Shown here in pieces: positions 49,501 through 57,870 of a DNA stretch of 64,000 bases (the stretch's first letter is position 1; each line of letters begins with the position of its first letter). The stretch covers positions 539,782-603,781 of the forward strand of contig JAJEKB010021185.1 of assembly GCA_022393335.1 (NCBI GenBank). Reading direction: 5' to 3'. Source of the DNA: Macrotrachela quadricornifera (Eukaryota; Rotifera; Eurotatoria; Philodinida; Philodinidae). The position numbers and the translations under genes were made by a program. The notes under the pieces are model-generated. The model was not told the DNA's origin. It saw nothing but the letters and a program-made list of their open reading frames with translations, and made no database searches.

Positions 49501-50060
49501 AAATAATATGTTTCTAAATTATGTAAAAATTCATTTTCAATAATTGTAAATATATTATCATCAGAATTAATTTTCATATCGATTATTATTCGAAAGAGTG
49601 TATAAATACGTAATTGAAGATATATTTCTAATCGAGATCCTTCACTTAAACTTTGTCCACGATATTCAGCATTATCATAATCATGAAGAGCAGCAATAAG
49701 TGTATCGAATATTTTTTTAGGATGTTGTGTTATACGAGTATAAAGAAGACGACTTATTGTATAATCAAAAAGTATTTCATTTTCTTCTTTTTGTGATCGA
49801 TCATGATGATTTATATAGAATGTTATATGTTTTTCAAGTTCTAATTTTGTTGGACTATTACGATATTTGTAAAGAATAGGAAGAGAATTATGACGATTGG
49901 TTTTAGCAGCTAATTGAATAGGAAAGATAAAACTATAAGTTTGAGAATCAAAATGAGATAAATTACAATCGACATCTTGTTCAATTAATTCTTTGATTGT
50001 TTCTATATTATGATATCCTTTAAGTGTGTTATATAAACATGTTTCAAGTGTTTTTGCCAT
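46506..50060 (-). CDS. NACHT-domain NTPase (STAND/NLR-like), intronless (1184 aa)
   Basis: The ATG is at 50058-50060. The NACHT module spans roughly residues 470-800: Walker A GEAGCGKTT (490-498), a Walker B region ILWILDGCDE (574-583), sensor LLLTSRP (603-609), and the winged-helix end FIHRSFQEYLCARY (791-804). NACHT proteins are ATP/GTP-driven oligomerising switches, often in innate immunity or cell death. The N-terminal ~460 residues are not a known death-fold. Residues 40-53 contain one ankyrin-like LAAKTNR turn, and 240-375 have GWIGHAICISF, LIRIDNP and QANANCVVKCF. This spacing of His, Asp and Cys recalls cysteine-peptidase-like effector modules (inference). The C-terminal ~380 residues are helical with no visible leucine-rich, WD or TPR repeats. 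Codon third positions are strongly A/T. Likely cytosolic. Confidence 0.9.
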   Translation of the reverse strand: MAKTLETCLYNTLKGYHNIETIKELIEQDVDCNLSHFDSQTYSFIFPIQLAAKTNRHNSLPILYKYRNSPTKLELEKHITFYINHHDRSQKEENEILFDYTISRLLYTRITQHPKKIFDTLIAALHDYDNAEYRGQSLSEGSRLEIYLQLRIYTLFRIIIDMKINSDDNIFTIIENEFLHNLETYYFLISILHIPIVITKRIINQKFSDMILSQPLLIKYYKSIAKNLINKIKQLDINQEYTIPTGWIGHAICISFRCINQTYILIRIDNPSPFNPPNVHEIDQFNRIIPKILGQLHIDKLEKNINYFILLIDSIKRDLTFEEGYSLIYNCNKQIHDLEEIQYDNTFSFIEQANANCVVKCFEPGIQIRFGKKYHKIYQDILLNEKNIANFLAKRSEEENQRYLNDIYSQFIILAKEDDMISLPYTEKTRLQDKLKSSYKQHYKHILSNTNLEINHLSNQEYIPLKFENNNRLIELKNFFIINNHILLLGEAGCGKTTICQYITYSWTIGKLWRNQFQWLFYIKMRNLNTEFYPKQLNNYSLIDIIERECFQGYKLHDLDKQKLTNIFENPLNILWILDGCDERRIPKYLITIERELFTKSYLLLTSRPYVSHNFLYDIQIQIQNFTYEDIKKYINNYFSLTLRNTGNECWIFIQNSEQLLQIARIPACLEIICNLWENGKIIFEIGITMGQLYNKMCEYLLRRYLLKFHYLCNSSLAGKNIYQESKSLAFSHLEYIAFHATKLNRFTINGNEIIKIAHSLFLSVLQIGLLIPGTQNSSSSSLRGDNIYYFIHRSFQEYLCARYMIRILELLDSNDQKREVVKFITHQKYTREIRNIFSLFFELERSNFCTNQFWSAVDSEPRDLIGLRYCTRIAQWFPHGSCIFSFEDEQQINKKTIDIVLTWILNKDRLVHDYANTYLFAWFSSTIDDNYWLKAWKEDLFINDSSKRRYFLPDIWSIENIDSFKKIYDDITKNVQALHRLITIGSNTISFKRLHIDSDIFDLYTIDDQIETSEFIKTALEQAQRHEKITSLIEFRLLLQNYESFANLNRHLATLDKETWRLEIDQSVLENIDRETLDLLFRLLQQNILFFRYFKLPIVAFIKLYSNDNNLNDDTLCSLIVLITMSSDCLLTAPPSQNKLIRIYENETFIDIELDQRRWFILINAFDHARHIYGYSPFFEQND

Positions 50061-50069
50061 ACAAATACG

Positions 50070-50815
50070 AGAATTTTTTATTGTATATTACTACAAAAAA
50101 AAATAATATTTGTATTCTACTCTACCTCTTTTTTTTTTTACTTTTTAATGAATATATTTATTTTAGAGAATGAAGCCAAAAGCAAAATATTAGGAGAAAA
50201 AAATGAGATGAAGGACGAAGAAAAAGGCAATGTCAGAAGTCGGAATAATTTTATTGAATTGTATATGTTATAACACATTGTAGCACGTTTTTTTTTTCTT
50301 TCTTTTTCTCTATATAAGCGCGTGGAGGTCGATACTGTTTTATTTCTTACATGCATTACATTATTGACACATGGTTAAATGCATGACAAAACCATAGTCA
50401 AAACAACTATTTGACAAAGAATTAATAGTAAAAAATGGGTATATGAGTCTTGATGCTTAGAATAACAAATTCAAGTATAGAGTAATGCGAGTATTTTTCG
50501 AACTTCTATGCAAATAAATATTTATTAATCATCGATTAACATAAAATACCATAGATTATTTGATATTAAACAAGGATTTTTTTTTTGTAAGCGAGTGATG
50601 TCAGTTTCTCTTATGCACCTTCATAAATGAAACAGGACAATGTATAAAACACTGAAAAGTTGTTTCGATCTAGTAATGAATGATTTATTACAATCAGTAT
50701 CATAAAACGTAAATAAAATAGAAGATTTTTTGTTTTTCCTACTGACAAATATATTTAACATTATTTATATAAAAGATGATGTGAAAAAATTTATAGTGAC
50801 ATTATTTCGCAGTTG
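50070..50815. other. upstream region of the NACHT gene
   Basis: Contains homopurine/homopyrimidine runs (50125-50145, 50288-50310) and a TATATAAGCGCG string at about 50312 on the plus strand with no gene downstream of it. No supported promoter for the NACHT gene. Confidence 0.4.
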
Positions 50816-50819
50816 CGCT

Positions 50820-51040
50820 GAAATTCGAATTAGAGCAAATCTCAAGTCAAAATACTGCCATTCAGTTTATTGATGTATACCCTGATATAAGTTAAAACTC
50901 CAGTAAAGTTTCTATAACTCTAGACAGAAGGCTTATGACCACTTCTCCCTTTGGAATTCTTATACTTTGTTGGGGTCTATCTTATGTACATAGTTCGAGC
51001 TCAAAAACGATTTGACAGTTGAATTGGTTCTCTTATTAGA
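50820..51040. mobile_element. decayed half-copy of the 35601-36221 MITE family
   Basis: AAAACTCCAGTAAAGTTTCTATAACTCT matches the right arm of the 35601-36221 element (AAAACTCCAGTAAAATGGCTATAACTCT). The flanking ATTCAGTTTATT and GGGGTCTA.CTTATG segments also match. Only one arm is recognisable; it ends near CTCTTATTAG. Confidence 0.65.
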
Positions 51041-51049
51041 TTTGGATCT

Positions 51050-53870
51050 GAGGAATGAGAGTGCAAGGATCATCATCAAGATCGCTTGAAAAATTTAAAG
51101 AACACGTTTCTGAGTGAATAGTAATTGCGAATAAAAAAAAAATTCTTTGACTGCATATTAGCACAATTTGATGAAATTAATAGAACAAACTCGTTTAAAC
51201 TTTCCGCTTATATACTGCAAAAAGTATCTAAGGGAATGTTATTAGTTTATATTAATACTACTGTGGCAAGATGCGTACATATTATCCATCAATTGATACT
51301 TGAATATGTATTATTCTCTTCTCTGTACATGCTCATGTATATGTTTGATGTGTACTCAAGTATACAGATACACATTTTCCTCTCGTTCTCTTTCTTGATC
51401 GATACACTCTCGCTAGGAAAGACAAAATGTACAAAAAAAAGGAAGAAATCATTGATGAAAATTAAGACAGCTGTTAGATGATACACTTTTACTAGCACAA
51501 TTACAAACAATCGACTGTGTAAAATGATATATAAGTTGCATCTGCTAACATCCATCTTATTCGAGTCATAGAAAACAATCTACTCTCAACAATAACATCT
51601 AGAATCTCTCTCATATTCTATGCAAATATCATAATTTGTCTTTACTAATACCTACAGAAACATTCAATTTACTTATTGATATATGATAGACGTAACTTCT
51701 GTATTATATTCATATTAAAAACACTTCGAAACAGATAAATATTCAACGTTAAAATAAAAAAATAGTTAGATTGATAACTAAATCAAAATATTTTTCTATA
51801 AACTTGACTTAGAGATATCTCCAATAGTAGAAAGAATACGATTATCTTCACAATAATAATCCGAAATTTGTCGTTAAAAATGGTATGTCTTAACATTTTC
51901 AGGCTATTTTCTATCTATTTATACACTCTTCAATATGAAGATTTAGTATTCCTACAATATTTTATTTTAAAAAAGCATACTTTATTTCGAATGCATATAC
52001 ATGCACTCTTCAAGAAGGAAAAACTAGAAAAATTGTGAAAATAGTCAGCTTTTTATTTTTTTATGACACGTTCACACTAGTATTTATAGAAAGATGTTTC
52101 AAATTGTTTATTAATGAATGAGTTATATCTGTCTATAAGTTTCAAGATAAATAGATAAATGCTGTCAATCCATTAAAATAATCTTTCAACTTGTTAATAA
52201 ATATTAATATACATTCTTTTCTTATCATTTCAAAGATGAATTTTTAGTTTAATCTATTATGAGATATTGTGTAGGATAAATGAACAAAATAATGAAACTA
52301 GTTCTTTATTCAGATGTTTCAGACTAACAAATTTTTCATAATTTTTGTTGTATATAAGAAATCGATTGATATAAAAAAGTATATGTTAGTTTTTATCATA
52401 AAAACTGTTTTGTGAATATACTATCTTTTTAATATCCTATTATTTATCATTTAAAATCATCAAACAACTTATCGATATGTTTTAGGTACTCATTCCATTG
52501 TTTGATAATTATCTCATCTTTATTCTTTATATGTTTTTAATAAGTATAGCTTATAAATAATCTTGAAGGCAGGTGAGGATGAGAGTGAATAGATTTCTTT
52601 GATATCTTACTTTTTGAATTTTCATTTGAAAATACTTTTGGACATATATGATCATCTAAGATTATATTTTGTTAAGACTATTTCGAAAATTCATTGTTCA
52701 AAGTATATATCATTTAGATTGTTGTATTAAAAAGTAAATTCAATGTATTTATTTTTATTTCTTAGAATTACTATTAAATGGTATTATATATGTATACTAA
52801 TTACACCTGATGACGTCTCAGCAAGACAGAAACAACCATTTTCGTAGATTTACCATTTCATTCTACTCACCTTCACTCTCTTATTTTTTGACGCTGTACA
52901 AAGATATTAGCTGTAAGTAAAGTTATATCTCAGCTTACTCATTTTCTGCATTTTCCCGCTGACTTCGTGGACAGTACGATTCTTTTGTTTCACTTGTTAT
53001 ATTTTAACGCTTATCTACTTCTTGCACAACATAATCTTGAGGTGAGATATGAGGGTGAAATACTAGATTTCAATTTCTTAACCAAAATCAACAACCAAAT
53101 GATATCACTACCTTCCATGCTGCAAGCAGCAGAGACAGTTTAAAAAAAAACAATACTATCAGTCGTCGAGAGTAGAAAATATTGACTGGTACGGATACAA
53201 TCAATGGTGTGGATAATGTTATGGCGGAGATTCTAAAATATTAACCGCCAAAACCGGTGACAATCACTGTGAAAGATTAAGTTCGACCAAATGACGCAGC
53301 TAAATGAGCTGTTAAATGGAGATGCAATGACGGATGTTACGAGATATATACTTGCGAAAAGTACCAACAATTGGATAAATTAAAAGTAGAATTGGATATA
53401 ATTCATAGAAAGGAAGCAGACTAAAAAATGAAATTCTTCACGACTTTTAATATGAAATTAAGAAAAATCGTCAGAATGTGACTTTTCTAGTCTTTTTGGA
53501 TAAATAAAAAATAATTAGAGGAAGTTAGAGGATGCTGCTCATATTTTCACCTAGATTCGCTTCAGAGGTCGAATCGAACCGACTTTTACTGCTTCGAGTT
53601 CAGATTCGGTTCGGTCAAATCGTGGTTCACCTATTTCCAACAAAAACATCTAAAACCCATAGATGTTATGGATCAAAACTGTACTCTATTGTCTAATATA
53701 TAAATAACAAGTCACCTTGGACTGAAACAAGTAGTCAAATATCTATTCGAGATTCTTTCCAAATTATTCTTTTACTTTTTTTTTATACAACAATAGGAAT
53801 CATATTCATAGCTTCAAGAGTAAAAAAATACAATTAACATAAATAAGTAAAAGACGAATGTAGAAAAAAT
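51050..53870. other. intergenic, no gene recognised
   Basis: AT-rich spacer. It carries three short GGTGAG-rich strings (about 52571, 52866 on the other strand, and 53041) and a GAACCGAA/TTCGGTTC pair near 53575-53615 that may be a degraded MITE. No coding. Confidence 0.5.
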
Positions 53871-53875
53871 GAACA

Positions 53876-54236
53876 TTAACAAGAGTTAAATACTTTTTTG
53901 TTGCTCTCCATTGAGCGAAGAAAAAGAATATCGTTGATTGTGATTGGTTCGAGAGCAGAGCGGCGTTGTGTGACTAATTGTTCAACAGCGCTGAACTCTT
54001 TCTCTACTGCTGCAGAGCTACATGGAACAGCAAATATTTTTCTGGCTAGCTCGAATAAATTTGGAAATATTGATTCATTTTGTTGCCGAAATATAAGTAG
54101 ATTTTCATAAATTTCATCAGATTTAAGTTGCCAATCAATATATGTATCCAGTTCATCCTTGGTTTGTGGTATTCTTATTGGATTTATATCATCCACCAAC
54201 GACTCTAAAATCACTTTGGCTTTTTTGCTAATGGTT
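53876..54236 (-). pseudogene. hAT transposase C-terminal dimerisation fragment
   Basis: The open frame has no ATG at its start (GTG at 54212-54214), and a TGA lies just upstream at about 54237. The sequence FPNLFELARKIFAVPCSSAAVEKEFSAVEQLVTQRRSAL is the hallmark hAT C-terminal dimerisation region (LAR..L..P.SSA..ER.FS......R..L). The catalytic domain is not seen upstream, so this is a truncated, inactive remnant. Its relation to the hAT MITEs in this window is unknown. Confidence 0.85.
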
Positions 54237-54239
54237 CAA

Positions 54240-54985
54240 TAACACAATTGTTATTATTGGTATGTATTGTAGTTGATGATGGTGATATTACTGACCGGCA
54301 CGCATTATGGCAATCAATAATTTGTATGTGTGTTGCATATCGTAATTGTTTATAATCTGGATGTAAAAATGTTCCCATTATATGCATATTGTCGATTTTT
54401 GAACATCGACTCTAATAATTGTAAAGATCTTTTTGCAAAAAAGTCATACCTAAGTAAAAGTAGGAAGATTGATTATAAAAAAATATATTTCAAGTAATGA
54501 AGAAACAAACTTACCACCTTTCATTTTTTTTTCGAGTTTTTTGATTTCTTGCTTCAGATATCCAACACATAGTAAAGTAAAAAAAATAATGATGGTGAAT
54601 GACTTAATTGTATTACATTCATAACGTGTCCCCATGGTTCGCAATAGTAGCCACAAGTCGCGGCGCAACCGCAGAGGGTCGATACCATAGAAACCTACTA
54701 TTATTAATTATAATTCACACACTATTACTTCAATACAGAACATTACCTTGCATCGTTACATTGAGACTTTACCTTGTGACGTTACATTGGAACGTCACCT
54801 TGAGTTGTGGCTAACACTCTTCTTCTAGCTTGCGGTCAACGAGTTTACGCTTCAAATTTTATGTTGATTGCTGTCTGAGACCAGGTTTGAAGTTTTCAAA
54901 TGGTGTATCAAGAAGTAAAGACCGCACGAGACTTTCGCGAAACTGCAGACTGGTCACTTTGTTTGCCGCGTAATTTTCCCTGTAT
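54240..54985. other. spacer between the two transposase remnants
   Basis: No coding segment recognised. CATCGTTACATTG and GACGTTACATTGGAACG form a short direct repeat near 54752-54795. Confidence 0.45.
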
Positions 54986-54994
54986 ATCAAATAA

Positions 54995-55845
54995 CTATAT
55001 CATCAAGAGATCTTTTTTGTCTTTCCACATGATCAGCTTTATGGTGTATTTATTCTGCAATCCGTAAATTTCATCACGTCTACGATTTCTATGAACAACT
55101 TCGCTGCCTGATCCCGCACTTTTACTTCTCAATGTTCCAATAAAATACGTATCATCTTGTAACAAACATTTTGAAAAAGGAATACTAGTAAAGAAGTTGT
55201 CAGCTAATACAGTTCGATAACATCCCTCGAGACCATTGAATAGATTCATCACGACTTTTTCGGTATGTCCAAGATCTGTCATAGAATCTTGTTGACCAGT
55301 ATAAATCACAAAATTCCAGGTGTACCCATTGGTAGCTGCTAACTTGTAAATTTTTACTCCGTACTTGTACGCTTTTCTAGGAATATATTGTTTGAAGAAA
55401 AGCCTATCCTGCCATGGTATCATAGTTTTGTGGATAGTCACAATCGAACCAGATATACATGTATATACTGACAAAACTTGTTCTCAATAAATTCAAGAGT
55501 GCTTTCCTCATGGTTTTGCAAGTATAGCTGCGCGTATCGATTAGCTTCACGAACTATGAGATCAATAATTTCGTCCGCTATGAAATGCCGATAGCAATCA
55601 ATAGGATTGATTGTATTATTACCTGAAATAGAAGTTACTTCCTCGATAAGTCCATAATCTTCCATGAATTCGGCATTGGATTCTGATTCTATTTCATTCC
55701 AAGTATGTAAATCCATCCCATCGTCAATAGCTTCTTCATTAGAATCGTCAGATTCGAGTCCCATTGCATCAAAATCGTCATTCAGAGAATTCACTTCTTC
55801 GAGTGAGCTAGCGCTATCTTCTATATCCGTTTCTTGAAACGACAT
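54995..55845 (-). pseudogene. piggyBac transposase remnant with internal deletion and frameshift
   Basis: Two minus-strand frames overlap near 55438-55474. The upstream frame (from ATG 55845) has an acidic N-terminus and CYRHFIADEIIDLIVREANRYAQ, the N-terminal piggyBac region. The downstream frame has KTMIPWQDRLFFKQYIPRK, KYGVKIYKLA, LADNFFTS and WKDKKD, all from the catalytic core. About 100-200 residues between the two are missing. The first catalytic Asp position (usually DE before M) reads HK, and the frame stops soon after WKDKK, before the last catalytic Asp and the C-terminal Cys-rich finger. It cannot encode an active enzyme. Confidence 0.87.
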
Positions 55846-56070
55846 GTGAATTTTTCGAAAACTTTGACCGTTTTTATATACAGAACGACAGACAGATATG
55901 AAAAAGAACGAAAAAGTAATCCGAGCGATTATTCAATTTGGCAGAAGAAGATAACTCATTGTGTGGTGATATAAAGAAGATAACGAAAAGGTCATTAAAT
56001 GCATTTATTAAAAGTTAAATGAGCATGAAAGTGAACATCTCAAAAAAGTTTTTCGAGAAAACTGAATCGG

Positions 56071-56084
56071 GTTGAATGGGTTAA
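56071..56084. other. candidate piggyBac end with TTAA target site
   Basis: Read on the minus strand this is TTAACCCATTCAAC, i.e. the piggyBac target TTAA followed by a CCC-type terminus. It is 235 bp upstream of the transposase-remnant start. I did not find the opposite end. Confidence 0.4.
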
Positions 56085-56207
56085 GATCAACCTAAATAAA
56101 TAAGAAAAAAAGGTTTTTACAAAATATAACACCTATTATTCATTTTGATGCTTTATTTGGTGTGAGCGTGTAGCTCAGAGATGGGGATGAAGATGAATGG
56201 TGAGTGA

Positions 56208-56217
56208 NNNNNNNNNN
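56208..56217. other. assembly gap (10 N)
   Basis: Ten undetermined bases within a purine-rich stretch. The true gap length may differ. Confidence 0.95.
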
Positions 56218-56219
56218 GA

Positions 56220-57865
56220 AGAGAGAACATAAAGAAAAGAGGATGATGCCATCATCCTCTAACATTTGGTCAAAAATAAATAAAAAAGATATCCAATTAT
56301 AAATAAATAAATAGAATATTTGCAAAGACAATAATACTTAGCATTCATTTTGTAACAATAAGCTCAGCCTAAATAGTACGGAAGAAGAGTATACTAAAAG
56401 CATACTTTTCGTAATTGCTTAACAATCGAGATCGAATTAATCATAGCAAAATATGAAATAGACATCAATTCAAAGGATATGTGTAATGTCATTAAATATG
56501 TCTCAATAGGAACTTTCGATCGATATATAAAACAGTCGAAAGATTCGATTATGGACGCACATTAATAATAAATAAAATAAAAGAAAGATATGAAATACAT
56601 CTAGAGAAAACAAAGCACTCCATAGGAATATTCCAAGATAGTGTCCTTACAATGATAGATAAAATCAACAAGAGGTATTGCTAATATATCATCTGACAAT
56701 GACTACTCACGTGTTCATGTATCTTTTATAATTCGATGTAATAATGATGTAGAACGGCAGAAAAACGATAGTCGTAACGCCAGTCGTTTTTTGCTGTTTA
56801 CGGCGTTGTTTTCTTTCACATGGATAGTTGAAGTTTTGTCAAAATAATTTGTTAAACGTTCATTAAATTTCCAATCAAAGTGGAGAATAACTTGATAAAA
56901 AATATATAGTTCGATAGAGAAATGAATTTTCTATTTGAATATATAGAAAGAAAAAAAATATTCGTTTGTCTAAAATATCATAACTACTTGAATTATTCGA
57001 AGAAAACATTTTGAAATTCTACAGAGAAAAATTTTTTTACCTGCTTCACGAAACTTTCTACTTTCTTAACTAACGCATTAGATAAATCAAATGAAAACTA
57101 TGCCTTTGGATAGAGTAGTTACCTCTCTTTCTAATCGTATAGAAACAGAAAACATTTCTCACGTTTTATAGAAATACAAAAAAAAAACTGAAGAAAACTA
57201 GTCAAAATAAGTGAATCATTCTGTATAATATCGATAAAATGAATTTTGCACTGAAATTTCTACAATATCTCTCACACTTATGAGGATTAATATTGCCAGA
57301 TATTATCAATAAAACCTTAAATCATATTAATACTTTGTGTATCAAAAGACAAATGTACACTATTTAATTCATAATCTATTCAAATTAGTGTCAATATAAT
57401 CAATATTTATAAAATAATGTCATTATGTTGAACACTGATGAGGCAGTTTCATTCTCTTCATTTCTCTTCTTCTATTTGGGATGAATGGTAAACATTCAAT
57501 AATTAATTAATTAAAACAATTAGAAGATTCTATGACCATATATATATATATAAATACAACTCAAGATAAGTTGGTTTACTTTGTTTTTTCCGATTTTTTT
57601 CTATTTAGATTAATTTCCGAAATATGTGCTCCAAGGTGATTCTTACTTTAATAGTACAGAGAAATCCTTATAATAAACGAAATGCAAAGATATACTTGAA
57701 GATCTGTTATACATGTATGTATGTGCATGTAATACTTTACTGGTCAACTGCATCCATTGTCTTCCAATTATTATAAAGAACTTCTCTATATGCACACGCG
57801 AGAAAAATTAAAAAACAGAAGCAATTCAAGTAAGTAAAAAACGATTTTTCTTTATTTATCAAATA
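56220..57865. other. intergenic, no gene recognised
   Basis: AT-rich spacer between the gap and the 3' end of the ART-TPR gene, with a (TA)n run near 57540. Nothing supported. Confidence 0.5.
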
Positions 57866-57870
57866 ATATT

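Noticed and set aside
50309..50325. TATATAAGCGCG as a plus-strand promoter
   Set aside because: No plus-strand gene follows, and it is not placed convincingly for the minus-strand NACHT gene.
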